From positions 1 through 64,000 of the forward strand of contig CALMNW010000096.1 in NCBI GenBank assembly GCA_937872095.1: a DNA stretch of 64,000 nt, given 5' to 3'. Below, piece by piece: positions 8,928 through 16,717 of this stretch. The notes under the pieces are model-generated. The model was given only the letters and a program-made list of their open reading frames with translations, did not search any database and was not told the origin of the DNA. The translations under genes were made by a program, and so were the position numbers. The stretch's first letter is position 1. Every line of letters starts with the position of its first letter. Source of the stretch: an uncultured Verrucomicrobiota bacterium (lineage in GTDB: Bacteria; Verrucomicrobiota; Kiritimatiellia; CAIQIC01; Lenti-01).

Positions 8928-9542
8928 ATGAAGAGACAGAACGGCTCCGGACGGGGTTTCACGCTGATCGAACTGTTGGTGGTGATCGCCATCATCGGGC
9001 TGCTGTCGGCGATCATCGTGCCTTCGATCAACGGAGCGATGAAGTCGGCGAAGCGGGCACGGGCCTTGAAACAAATGACGGAGCTGGACGGGGCCATCAA
9101 GCGGTTCTTCACGGAATACGGCCGGATGCCGATGCCCCAGAACAAGACCTACGCGGACTACATCGACAAAGACGACTTGGCCTGCACCCCGGAAGAGGCC
9201 ACGCAGATCGTCCAGATCCTGATCAACTTCGACGATTGGCCCGTGAAGCAGAACACGCGCCAGATCGTGTTCTTGGAGCTCGATCCAGCCTCGTTCAAGA
9301 ACCCCATCGACGGCAAGCCCTGCAAGACGGAGGCCGAGATGAAAACGGCGCTGCTGGCCAACGGCTATCAAGACCCGTGGGGAAACCCCTACGGCATCCT
9401 GCTGGACGAAACGTTGGACGACAAGATCATCGTGTCGCCGTACGGCACCCCGGAAAACCCCGTGCGGGCGAAAGTCGGCATCTATTCGTGGGGCGAGACC
9501 GGCGATACCGGCGCGCTCTCCCCGCCGTACAAGACGTGGTAG
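8928..9542 (+). CDS. Prepilin-type pseudopilin, GspG-like (1)
   Basis: Secreted or filament-forming pseudopilin of 204 aa. The type IV prepilin signal is perfect: a short basic leader MKRQNGSGRG, cleavage before FTLIELLVVIAIIGLLSAII, E5 of the mature form present, then an amphipathic helix and a C-terminal domain with DPWGNPYGI, the core of the major-pseudopilin (GspG) family. The ATG at 8928 is chosen because it gives a 10-residue leader; the frame is open further upstream. It begins a run of seven prepilin-type genes on the same strand. No assembly ATPase, platform protein or secretin is nearby. Confidence 0.9.
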   Translation: MKRQNGSGRGFTLIELLVVIAIIGLLSAIIVPSINGAMKSAKRARALKQMTELDGAIKRFFTEYGRMPMPQNKTYADYIDKDDLACTPEEATQIVQILINFDDWPVKQNTRQIVFLELDPASFKNPIDGKPCKTEAEMKTALLANGYQDPWGNPYGILLDETLDDKIIVSPYGTPENPVRAKVGIYSWGETGDTGALSPPYKTW

Positions 9543-9550
9543 CGGGAAAG

Positions 9551-9580
9551 AATTCAGAAGCCAGAAGCCAGGATTCAGAA
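9551..9580 (+). repeat. Short-period repeat at a start codon (AGAAGCC word)
   Basis: Low-complexity segment TTCAGAAGCCAGAAGCCAGG followed by ATTCAGA, directly abutting the ATG at 9580. The 7-base word AGAAGCC occurs twice in tandem and TTCAGAA/ATTCAGA flank it. It fills the spacer between two pseudopilin genes and supplies the purine-rich region where a ribosome binding site would be. Confidence 0.55.
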
Positions 9581-10134
9581 TGAAAGAAAAAACCAGATCG
9601 GATCGGAGCGGATTCACCCTGATCGAGCTGCTGGTGGTGATCGCGATCATCGGGACGCTGGCGGCGATTCTCGTGCCGCTGGCGGGCAACGCGAAAAAGA
9701 CGGCGGAAAAGCGTCGCGCCATGGTGGAAATGAACAGCATCAAGGTGGCCGTGCTGCAGTTCTACGCCGAACACCGCTACATGCCGTGGGGCGATCCGAC
9801 CAACACGACCGCGCGGGTCGGCGCCGACGTCTGGACGGAGAACGAAGCCGACCGGGCCAACGTGATGAAGTGGCTGACGGGAGACAACCCCAAAAAGAAG
9901 GCCTATCTGCAGATCCCGGAGAAGTCCCGGCAGGGCAGCAACCCCTTGGTCTTCACGGATCCCTGGAAACAGGACTATCGGATCGGCATGGACCGGAACA
10001 TGGACGGATCGGTGCTGCCCAACGATCCGGACCACCTGTTCGGCGGCCCCAACGCGGTGAAGGAAAAGGTGCTGGTGTATTCGCTGGGCGTTCCGGGCAA
10101 AAACGAGCCGCTGAGGACGTTCGATTTGCCCTAG
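9580..10134 (+). CDS. Prepilin-type pseudopilin, GspG-like (2)
   Basis: Pseudopilin of 184 aa: leader MKEKTRSDRSG, then FTLIELLVVIAIIGTLAAIL with the conserved Glu at mature position 5. The soluble part holds FTDPWKQDYRIGMD, the GspG-type segment in which calcium is often bound, and ends without cysteines. It follows the first pseudopilin after a 37-base gap filled by a short repeat that reaches the ATG. The role (type II secretion-like filament or the PVC prepilin system) cannot be decided from sequence. Confidence 0.9.
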   Translation: MKEKTRSDRSGFTLIELLVVIAIIGTLAAILVPLAGNAKKTAEKRRAMVEMNSIKVAVLQFYAEHRYMPWGDPTNTTARVGADVWTENEADRANVMKWLTGDNPKKKAYLQIPEKSRQGSNPLVFTDPWKQDYRIGMDRNMDGSVLPNDPDHLFGGPNAVKEKVLVYSLGVPGKNEPLRTFDLP

Positions 10135-10160
10135 GCGCCGGCATGCGGAAGGAACGGACG

Positions 10161-10685
10161 ATGAAAAAAGGATTTACGCTGGTCGAACTGCTGGTGGTGA
10201 TCGCGATCCTGGGCATCCTGATGGCGATGATGGTGCCGGCGGCGGGGATCATCCTGAACCGGGCGAGCAAGGCGCGGGCCCGGGCGGACGCCAACGTGGT
10301 GGTGTCGGTGATGATGAAGTACCGGGCCGAATACAACCGCTGGCCGGGATTCGCCACCAACAACGACGCCCAGCACCTGACGGACAGCGTCTGGGTGAAT
10401 GCGATGTGCCCCGAGCCGGGCACCCCCATGCTGCCCTCCAACCCGAAGCGCATCGTGTTCTTCGAGCCCGGGGCCGGTGCGCTCGCCACCAACCTGCCCC
10501 ACGTCGGGTCCTTCGTGGATTCGTGGGGCACTCCGTTCGAGTACCAGGTGGATCTCGACGGCAACGGCGAAATGGGCCATCCGGCCGATGCCGGCCAAAC
10601 GTTCCAGGCGCAGGTGATTTCCTGGTCCGCCGGGCCGGACGGCGACCACAAGACGTGGGACGACAACGTACCGAGCTGGGAGTAG
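10161..10685 (+). CDS. Prepilin-type pseudopilin, GspG-like (3)
   Basis: Pseudopilin of 174 aa. The ATG at 10161 gives the leader MKKG before FTLVELLVVIAILGILMAMM and has AAGGA nine bases upstream, so it is preferred over the in-frame ATG at 10143. The soluble region contains VDSWGTPFEYQVDLDGNGE, with an acidic DxDxNGE loop that could bind calcium, and VISWSAGPDGDHKTWDDN, a typical GspG ending. The three GspG-like genes share architecture but differ in the soluble domain, as expected for related subunits rather than recent copies. Confidence 0.9.
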   Translation: MKKGFTLVELLVVIAILGILMAMMVPAAGIILNRASKARARADANVVVSVMMKYRAEYNRWPGFATNNDAQHLTDSVWVNAMCPEPGTPMLPSNPKRIVFFEPGAGALATNLPHVGSFVDSWGTPFEYQVDLDGNGEMGHPADAGQTFQAQVISWSAGPDGDHKTWDDNVPSWE

Positions 10686-10707
10686 GTTCGCCTGGGGCGA
10701 ACGACGT

Positions 10708-10735
10708 AGAATGAAGAAGGCAGAATGAAGAATCG
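10708..10735 (+). repeat. Short-period repeat at a start codon (AGAATGAAGAA word)
   Basis: The stretch GTAGAATGAAGAAGGCAGAA followed by TGAAGAATC contains the word AGAATGAAGAA twice with a three-base spacer. The second copy supplies the ATG at 10725 of the following gene; the first copy contains a non-used ATG. It is the second of the word repeats found at gene starts in this prepilin cluster. Confidence 0.55.
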
Positions 10736-11495
10736 GTGGTCGGCCATGAACGGAGCAACAACCAAGATGCGGCGCGGGTTTACCCTGATCGAACTGTTGG
10801 TGGTGGTGGCGATCATCGGGGTGCTGTTCGCCGTGGCCCTGCCGGTGTTCGAGAACGCCGGCCGGAAGGACACCGAAAAGGCGGCGTTCAACCTGATGAC
10901 GACGCTGCGCCTGGCGCGCCAGCACGCGATCAGCAAGCGCCAATGGGTTCTCGTGGTCTTTCCGAACCTGGATGGCGGGTCGTACACGGAAACGGACGGC
11001 GACAACCTCGACAAATGCCTGCGCGGCTACGCGGCTCTGGCGATCACAAACAACATGGACCGTCTGGAACGGCCCGACCAGAACCCCGACAACATGCAGT
11101 ACGCCTTCATCTCGGACTGGAAAATCCTGCCCGAAGGCCTGTATTTCGACGACAACGAGGATCTCAAGGGGAACTATCTGTTCACGCGGGGATCGGACGA
11201 GTTCGAATACCCCACGAACCCGGCCAAACCGAACGATCCGACGGCCCGGCGCCCGATGGGCGTCGTGATGTTCCGGCCGAACGGCCGCGCCTACATGTTC
11301 GCCGGCGACACCACCACCGGCAAGTATTGGCAAGACACGGACTATTCGAAAATCTACGTGACCTCGGCGAAATACTACGAGCAGTCGGGCGGGACCCTGT
11401 CGGAGCCCCAGATGCTGCCGGGCGGAACGAACACGGCCGTGCAGATCCGGAACAAGACCGGCCAGATCCACATCTACGACGGGGGCATCGAGTAA
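10725..11495 (+). CDS. Prepilin-type protein, GspH/FimT-like (Verru_Chthon D-like)
   Basis: Protein of 256 aa (249 or 242 if ATG 10746 or 10767 is used) with prepilin signal RRG-FTLIELLVVVAIIGVLFAVA at residues 16-37. The segment after it, FNLMTTLRLARQHAISKRQW, is the helix-strand typical of minor pseudopilins of the GspH/FimT family. The remainder is long and polar, with GVVMFRPNGRAYMF near the C-terminus. Position and order match the D member of the Verru_Chthon cassette described from Verrucomicrobium and Chthoniobacter. The leader with the first ATG is long because the start overlaps a short repeat. Confidence 0.8.
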   Translation: MKNRWSAMNGATTKMRRGFTLIELLVVVAIIGVLFAVALPVFENAGRKDTEKAAFNLMTTLRLARQHAISKRQWVLVVFPNLDGGSYTETDGDNLDKCLRGYAALAITNNMDRLERPDQNPDNMQYAFISDWKILPEGLYFDDNEDLKGNYLFTRGSDEFEYPTNPAKPNDPTARRPMGVVMFRPNGRAYMFAGDTTTGKYWQDTDYSKIYVTSAKYYEQSGGTLSEPQMLPGGTNTAVQIRNKTGQIHIYDGGIE

Positions 11496-11514
11496 TTTGA
11501 GGAGAAGCGGACCC

Positions 11515-12123
11515 ATGGAACCTTTTGCGAAAAACGAGCGGAACGCGCGGGCCGGCTATTCGCTGGTGGAGGTGACGCTGGCGCTGCTGGTGGTGGCCAT
11601 CGGCCTGACCGCCACTTTTGCCCTGTTCCCCGAGGGGCTGCGGGCGACGCGCGCGGCCGTGGACGACACGGAAACCGCCCTGTTTGCGGAATACGTGTTC
11701 ACCACGCTGGATCTGACGGCCGGGAAGTACGGCGGCAATTTCGGCGCGAGCCCGGGCTGGGACATCGCCAACACGGACGATTTCATTTCGCTGATGCTGT
11801 CGGCAGATCCGGTCGACGAACCCAAATTCCAGATGAAGGACGGAGGCGGGGTGGAGACGTTCTACTGGATCCCGGACTACTACGGGCTGGATCCGGCGAA
11901 CTTCCCCGGCACGGACTACAACGCCGCGGATTTCAAGGCGGCGCATTTCTGGACGTCGGCGTTCACCTACGAGCTGACGGTGCGGGTCAGCACGTGGAAA
12001 GGCTTCGGCAGCGGCGTGACGACCTACGCGCTGCTCAAGGTGTGGCCGGGGGAATTCACGGGCAACGACGAGCCCAAGGGCGATCCGCGGATATTTTACC
12101 GCGAGATTCTGCCCATCCGGTGA
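11515..12123 (+). CDS. Prepilin-type protein, GspI/PilV-like (Verru_Chthon B-like)
   Basis: Protein of 202 aa. Prepilin-like signal ARAG-YSLVEVTLALLVVAIGL (residues about 10-31) with Tyr replacing the usual Phe at mature position 1 and Glu at 5. The following ALFPEGLRATRAAVDDTETA matches what is known of the B protein of the Verru_Chthon cassette. Start ATG 11515 has GGAG about 10 bases upstream; an earlier in-frame start at 11497 lacks one. Minor pseudopilins of this class cap the filament and interact with the J and K types encoded next. Confidence 0.8.
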   Translation: MEPFAKNERNARAGYSLVEVTLALLVVAIGLTATFALFPEGLRATRAAVDDTETALFAEYVFTTLDLTAGKYGGNFGASPGWDIANTDDFISLMLSADPVDEPKFQMKDGGGVETFYWIPDYYGLDPANFPGTDYNAADFKAAHFWTSAFTYELTVRVSTWKGFGSGVTTYALLKVWPGEFTGNDEPKGDPRIFYREILPIR

Positions 12124-12130
12124 GGCAACG

Positions 12131-13120
12131 ATGAAAAATACGATTCAATATCCAATGTCCAATGGCCAATATCCAATGACCAAGGGGCGCAGCCCAGCAG
12201 CCGCCCGACGAGGGCGTCGGGTCTCCATGAAATCCGCCTTCACCTTGATCGAGGTGCTGGCGTCGATGGCGGTGCTGGTGATCCTGGTGCTGGCGCTGAC
12301 GCGGATGTTCATGGAGGCGACCAGCATCACCAAGCGGGGCAGTTCGTCGCTGATGCGCAACAGCACCGCCGAAACGGCGATGGAAACCCTGCTGCAGGAT
12401 GCGGAAGGCATGGTGGTGAACGACCGGCTGGCCTGCTACGTGCAGGCCAACGCGACCGACCCCAACGGATTCGGCTTCGACGACGTGTGGTTCATCAGCA
12501 CCTCGGGCGACCAGGACGACGACATTCCCTACGAATATTTCCACTATTTCGTGGCCACCAACGTCTGGACCAACGCGCTGGGCGCGCCCTATCTGCGGTT
12601 CGACCTGATGAAGGAACGCATGATTTTCGCGGTGGGGGATGCCGGCAATTCGTACGGAACGGACCTCCAATTCTATGCCTTGGCCACGAACACCGTCAAA
12701 TGGTGGCAGAAGGGCTCCAATTTCCCCTCCACGGTCTGGGACCGCCAGGTGCTGGCCGACAACGTGGTGCGGTTCGACATCTACTGCACGGGCTGGGACG
12801 GGACGGGCTGGATGGGCGGGTTCTCCGGCGTGCACGAATTCGACAGCACCCGGGGGCCGAACGGCAAATCGCCCACCAACGTGCCGCCGGCGGCGTTCGA
12901 CATCTATCTGCAGGTGTCGAGCCCCGACACGGCGATGGAAAGCGGCATGGCCTTGGCGGCGGGCCTGCCGGCGAACGATCCCGTCGTGGTCAAGGCGCGG
13001 GAAATGATGGTGCGGGAGTCGTCGTCGGTGTTCGGACGGGCGGTGCCGCTCGTCGGCGCGGCGCGCTACAACACCGTGGCGGTTTACGGCACGAACAACA
13101 CGGCGTATTATGAAGACTAG
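12131..13120 (+). CDS. Prepilin-type protein, GspJ/PilW-like (Verru_Chthon C-like)
   Basis: The prepilin segment SA-FTLIEVLASMAVLVILVL begins at the internal Met coded at 12227. Upstream, the frame is open to ATG 12131, which has GAGG five bases before it and lies seven bases after the previous stop, so 12131 is annotated. The first 32 residues are largely encoded by a dispersed repeat (QYPMSN, QYPMTK). If used, the leader would be about 36 residues, long for a prepilin peptidase substrate; 12227 is the alternative start. The helix region MRNSTAETAMETLLQDAEGMV fits the C member of the Verru_Chthon cassette. Confidence 0.78.
   Translation: MKNTIQYPMSNGQYPMTKGRSPAAARRGRRVSMKSAFTLIEVLASMAVLVILVLALTRMFMEATSITKRGSSSLMRNSTAETAMETLLQDAEGMVVNDRLACYVQANATDPNGFGFDDVWFISTSGDQDDDIPYEYFHYFVATNVWTNALGAPYLRFDLMKERMIFAVGDAGNSYGTDLQFYALATNTVKWWQKGSNFPSTVWDRQVLADNVVRFDIYCTGWDGTGWMGGFSGVHEFDSTRGPNGKSPTNVPPAAFDIYLQVSSPDTAMESGMALAAGLPANDPVVVKAREMMVRESSSVFGRAVPLVGAARYNTVAVYGTNNTAYYED
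12143..12184 (+). repeat. Dispersed TATCCAATGTCCAA-type repeat, copy 1
   Basis: Iterated 6-9 base words around CCAATG (CAATATCCAATGTCC, AATGGCC, AATATCCAATGACC). It is closely matched by the copy at 13217-13260 and more loosely by 24238-24282. It lies in frame between the SD-linked ATG 12131 and the prepilin signal at 12227. Confidence 0.8.
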
Positions 13121-13142
13121 GGCGGACGGAGCGGAGCGGGAC

Positions 13143-15740
13143 ATGAGACCGATGAGCGGGAATTCAGGGCGGGGATCGGCGGAAGGCCCGGGCGCCGACC
13201 GGGCGGATCGGAGATCTCAATATCCAATGTCCAACGACCAATATGCAATGACCAATGGAATCGACCGCCGCCGGGGGGTGGCGCTGATCATCGTGCTGGG
13301 GTTCCTGAGCATCATGATCGTGATGGCGGTGGCGTTCCTGACGCAGGCGCGGGTGGAGCGGCAGGTGGCGGACTCGACGCTGGAAGCCATGCGCGGCCGG
13401 CAGCTTCTCCGGACCGCGGTGTATGCCGCCATGAACGACTACAGCGTGGAATTGGCCAATTCCGGCCTGGTCATGCCGCCGACGAACAGCGACTACGACG
13501 TGTTCGTTTCGGTGCCCCCCGCGGCGAACTTCGGCCTGGCCGGGCGCAAGATCGGCCAGGACAACGTCGATCTGCTGGTGGGCGAGGTGGAAAGCTGGAT
13601 CCCGCAGCGCTACTACACGAACGCGCCGTACTACGCGCGGGACACCGTGACCAACGAGGCGCAATGGATCCTCGTGCGGGAAGATCCCACCACGGCCCAG
13701 CCCAGCCGCATCCTCGGCCGCTACGCCTACGTCTGTTTCGACCAGAGCGGCGGCATCGACGCCAACCTGATCGCCCGGGATCCCAATGTCGCCGGGTCCG
13801 ACGGGCGCACGGCTTCGAACCGCGTCCGCCGGAGCGCGCGGCAGGTGCCGATGAACCTGCTGCCGGAAACGGTGGACGCCTCCCAGTTCAAGAGCTATCG
13901 GGCGGGCTGGAAGGGCTTCGACAGCCTGTATGCCTTGATCAAGCTGACGGACGGTTATCCGAACGACGGCAATCTCAATTCCTGCGTCCGCTGGCAGCCG
14001 GAGCGGAAAGAGTGCGTGCCTGGGCCGGGGTTGGCTTCCAATCTGGTGAGCGATCTGGTGCCGTTCAGCCTGTCGGTGTACCGCGGCGGGCGTTTCGATT
14101 CCGGCACCAGCACGTGGACGCCCCCCGTCCTGTGCGGCGGCGCGCCGTGGGACAACGTCCTCAATCCGATCACCGGCCAATTCGCGGGCAATTGGAAGGA
14201 GTGGATCGAAGACGCCATCAACGACTACACCAACAAGAACAGCAAGATTCCCGCCGGGGTCGATTATCCCTCGCCGAAGAACGTGCCGATGTTCAACGAA
14301 ATCAACGCGACTTGCCGATTGTTTGAAATCCCGACAGTCGATCCGCAATGGAGCACCTATGAGTTGGAAGTTCGTCTGACATTCGAGTTCTGGTATCCGT
14401 TCCCGTCAGACGACAACAAGAATCCAGGCAATTTCCAAATGCCTGCGCCGACCGTTGGCGGCAATCCGTTGGCTACCGGGCCTGACCAAGTCTGGCTTAA
14501 AACGACATTGCAGGTCCCTGCTTTTCCCGCTGGATTTCCGGTAGGACTGTTGGCGGGGGTTTCGCCCGGCGCATTGTCCGTGGAGGCGGATTACAATAAA
14601 GGCAAGCCATACACGCCGGCCGGATCATCCAATTTCGCATATAGACTTCCGGTCAACCCGATGCCGGCGGCGGGATATCCCGGCGCCCCGGCTCCCAATC
14701 TTTTGCCTTCAACGGTAAGCATTCCGGGCCTTCAGCTTAAAGTGGAGAATATTACCATTTCCCATCCCATCTATTTAACAGGTGCCGGCGGGAACGCGGA
14801 CATGATTTCCGAAGGGCTGCTTCTTTCCCCCACTCCCATGATGCTGGTGCCCGGCGCCGCCGCGCCCGTGCCGCGCGTCCTGGAAGTGACGGATCCGCGA
14901 CTGAACCATTTGCCCGGCCAATGGGTGCTGCAGCCGAGCCCCAGCCTGAATGCCCAGAACAAATGGGATGCCGCCATGGAAGCGAAATTCCTGGCCGAGG
15001 GCACGAACATGTACTGCCGCAACGGCCCCATGGTGACGCCGGCCGAACTGGGCTTCATTTCCACCGGCAAGGCGTGGGAGACCATCGACATCTGCACGCC
15101 GGCCGCCGCGGGCAAAAGTTTCAACAATCTGGGCGTGCTGGACCGCTTGGTGGCGGACACGAATCTCTACGCGAGTTGGGTCAGCAACAAGGTTTTCTAT
15201 ACGAACGGGACGATCAATCTCAATACGCGCAGCTCGAACGTCTTGGCGGCTTGCTTCGTCGACCTGACCCGGCACGAGGTGCCGGGCGTGGCCGTGGATG
15301 GTCCCGATGGAATTTCGGCGAATCCGATCGAACCGGAGGTTGCCTTTGAGCTCGCGAAAAGCATTTTGGCCGCGAATACGACGGGAAAGCTCGGGCAAGG
15401 GGCGTTCGAGACCGGCACCGACTGGGTCCGGTGCGACGCCATGCAGCAGGGCGGGAGTCTGGCGGCGATGGGGCTGAACAACAACCAGCGGGAAGCGCTG
15501 GTGCGCAACACCTGGGGGCTGTTCAGCCCGGACAACAGCCTGTTCACGGTGGTGGCGGTGGCCCAGGCCATCAAGGAAGCCCCGGCCTCGGTCGATCCCG
15601 TCGGCGTCTTCAACGAGAACTTCGACATGATCACGGGCGAGCGGCGGGCCGTGGTGCTGGTCTGGCGCGATCCCTTCAAGAACGGCGGCAACCTGCACCA
15701 CGAAATGTTCCCGCGGATGTTCCGGTACCTGAACGATTAG
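13143..15740 (+). CDS. Large PilX/GspK-like protein (Verru_Chthon A-like)
   Basis: About 865 aa from ATG 13143, which has GGAG six to nine bases upstream; 13110 (overlapping the previous gene) and 13248 are other in-frame ATGs. The hydrophobic segment RRG-VALIIVLGFLSIMIVMAVA lacks the Glu5 of ordinary pseudopilins, as in GspK and PilX. RVERQVADSTLEAMRGRQLL follows, then a very large exported domain. This matches the A member of the Verru_Chthon cassette and closes the D-B-C-A series. The part coded by about 14310-14790 is clearly poorer in G+C than the rest. A copy of the CCAATG repeat is in frame just before the hydrophobic segment. Confidence 0.78.
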   Translation: MRPMSGNSGRGSAEGPGADRADRRSQYPMSNDQYAMTNGIDRRRGVALIIVLGFLSIMIVMAVAFLTQARVERQVADSTLEAMRGRQLLRTAVYAAMNDYSVELANSGLVMPPTNSDYDVFVSVPPAANFGLAGRKIGQDNVDLLVGEVESWIPQRYYTNAPYYARDTVTNEAQWILVREDPTTAQPSRILGRYAYVCFDQSGGIDANLIARDPNVAGSDGRTASNRVRRSARQVPMNLLPETVDASQFKSYRAGWKGFDSLYALIKLTDGYPNDGNLNSCVRWQPERKECVPGPGLASNLVSDLVPFSLSVYRGGRFDSGTSTWTPPVLCGGAPWDNVLNPITGQFAGNWKEWIEDAINDYTNKNSKIPAGVDYPSPKNVPMFNEINATCRLFEIPTVDPQWSTYELEVRLTFEFWYPFPSDDNKNPGNFQMPAPTVGGNPLATGPDQVWLKTTLQVPAFPAGFPVGLLAGVSPGALSVEADYNKGKPYTPAGSSNFAYRLPVNPMPAAGYPGAPAPNLLPSTVSIPGLQLKVENITISHPIYLTGAGGNADMISEGLLLSPTPMMLVPGAAAPVPRVLEVTDPRLNHLPGQWVLQPSPSLNAQNKWDAAMEAKFLAEGTNMYCRNGPMVTPAELGFISTGKAWETIDICTPAAAGKSFNNLGVLDRLVADTNLYASWVSNKVFYTNGTINLNTRSSNVLAACFVDLTRHEVPGVAVDGPDGISANPIEPEVAFELAKSILAANTTGKLGQGAFETGTDWVRCDAMQQGGSLAAMGLNNNQREALVRNTWGLFSPDNSLFTVVAVAQAIKEAPASVDPVGVFNENFDMITGERRAVVLVWRDPFKNGGNLHHEMFPRMFRYLND
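13217..13260 (+). repeat. Dispersed TATCCAATGTCCAA-type repeat, copy 2
   Basis: Same family and orientation as copy 1 (TCAATATCCAATGTCCAACG, then ACCAATATGCAATGACC). It encodes SQYPMSNDQYAMTN in frame directly before the RRRG-VALII prepilin-like signal, just as copy 1 does for the preceding gene. Confidence 0.8.
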
Positions 15741-15750
15741 ACTGAAACCC

Positions 15751-15907
15751 GCCGAGGATGGAACCCCGGCCGACAACGGGATCGGATGTAGGCCGCCCCT
15801 GCGCGGGCGGCGGGATCGGAAACGCGCCGGAGGCGCAACCCCGGCCGACAACGTCGCAAAGAATCTTGATCGAATTGCCTTTGTAGGCCACCCTTGCGCA
15901 GGTGGCG
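15751..15907. repeat. REP-like palindrome cluster upstream of RAYT gene
   Basis: Three related units: a tail piece (GAACCCCGGCCGACAACGGG, ending 15780); a full unit 15785-15853 starting GATGTAGGCCGCCCCTGCGC, whose GCCGCCC-CTGC-GGGCGGC forms a GC-rich hairpin, and ending CAACCCCGGCCGACAACG; and a diverged unit at 15881-15907 (TGTAGGCCACCCTTGCGCAG). The last unit contains the GTG used as RAYT start. The same hairpin family recurs at 16249-16398 and 16604-16712. Confidence 0.88.
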
Positions 15908-16570
15908 AATTCTCCAAAAGACGAACAGCCCAAGCCGCATCGTTTGCGGCGGCTTGAAACCGTTTGGAGCTCACGCGGATGGCCTCTTTTCTTCGTGACG
16001 ATTTGCACGGCGGGTCGGCGGCGTTGGCTGAACCGTCCGGAAATCCACGGGGCATTTCTGGATTTTTGCGCGCGGACTCCGGCGCGCATTTCCGTATGGA
16101 TCGGAAAGTACGTGCTGATGCCGGACCACGTCCATGTTTTCGTTTCGGCGGAGGGTTCGCAAGGCTTGTCCCGGTGGGTCGGGGCGCTGAAGCGTCATCT
16201 GGTCGCGGTTCGGCGGGGGCTCGTTGTCCCCGCCCACAACGATGCGGTCGATGTAGGCCGCCCCTATGCGGGCGGCGGGATTGGAAACGCGCCGGGGATG
16301 CAACCCCGACCTACATCGGGCAACCGGATTTCGCCGGGGGTACAACCCCGGCCTACATCGGGAATGGATTTTGTAGGCCGCCCCTGCGCGGGCGGCGACA
16401 TTTTATCCGGTCGGGCTTGGCCGGCGGGATTCTTCGACCATCTTCTGCGCAGCGGCGAGAGTTATGGCGCAAAGTGGGAATACGTCCGCATGAATCCCGT
16501 TAGGGCTGGATTGGTTGGTCGGCCAGAAGAATGGCCCTATGCCGGGGAAATCGAATCGTTGCGGTGGTGA
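15902..16570 (+). CDS. REP-associated tyrosine transposase (RAYT, Y1_Tnp) carrying REP insertion
   Basis: HUH-type single-strand transposase thought to move REP palindromes. Seen: WPLFFVTICTAGRRRWL, the HUH motif in VLMPDHVHVFVS (about residues 71-82), and the C-terminal YVRMNPVRAGLV with the usual RPEEWPYA ending. There is no ATG before the catalytic core; GTG 15902 fits and lies inside a REP copy. Residues about 116-166 (VGRPYAGGG through GRPCAGGD) are translated from REP units inserted in frame, so the protein is about 50 residues longer than a minimal RAYT. Whether it is still active is unknown; the motifs are intact. Confidence 0.85.
   Translation: MANSPKDEQPKPHRLRRLETVWSSRGWPLFFVTICTAGRRRWLNRPEIHGAFLDFCARTPARISVWIGKYVLMPDHVHVFVSAEGSQGLSRWVGALKRHLVAVRRGLVVPAHNDAVDVGRPYAGGGIGNAPGMQPRPTSGNRISPGVQPRPTSGMDFVGRPCAGGDILSGRAWPAGFFDHLLRSGESYGAKWEYVRMNPVRAGLVGRPEEWPYAGEIESLRW
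16249..16398. repeat. REP units inserted inside the RAYT reading frame
   Basis: A full unit from GATGTAGGCCGCCCC (16250) to CCTACATCGGG (16320), with inverted GATGTAGG/CCTACATC ends, is followed by a tail unit to about 16361 and a further head hairpin to 16398. The total is 150 bases (a multiple of three) and contains no stop in the transposase frame. Confidence 0.88.
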
Positions 16571-16603
16571 CGGGATGCGCCCCGCCAGGCGGGGTAAACA
16601 GAT

Positions 16604-16712
16604 GGTGTAGGCTGTCCCTGCGCGGGCGGCGGGATTGGAAACGCGCCGGGGATGTAACCCCGGCCTACATCGGGGATGGATTTTGTAGGCCGCCCTTGCA
16701 TGGGCGGCGCAT
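16604..16712. repeat. REP-like units downstream of RAYT
   Basis: One unit (TGTAGGCTGTCCCTGCGCGG to CCTACATCGGGG, about 16605-16674) and a head hairpin (TTGTAGGCCGCCCTTGCATG, then GGCGGC, 16683-16709). They lie between the RAYT stop and the convergent end of the secreted-protein gene and could also act as a bidirectional transcription brake. Confidence 0.85.
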
Positions 16713-16717
16713 GAGAA

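Noticed and set aside
15902-16570. Insertion sequence of the IS200/IS605 type
   Set aside because: The protein is closer to RAYT (C-terminal NPVRAGLV, REP units around it), no TnpB is present and no IS ends were seen.
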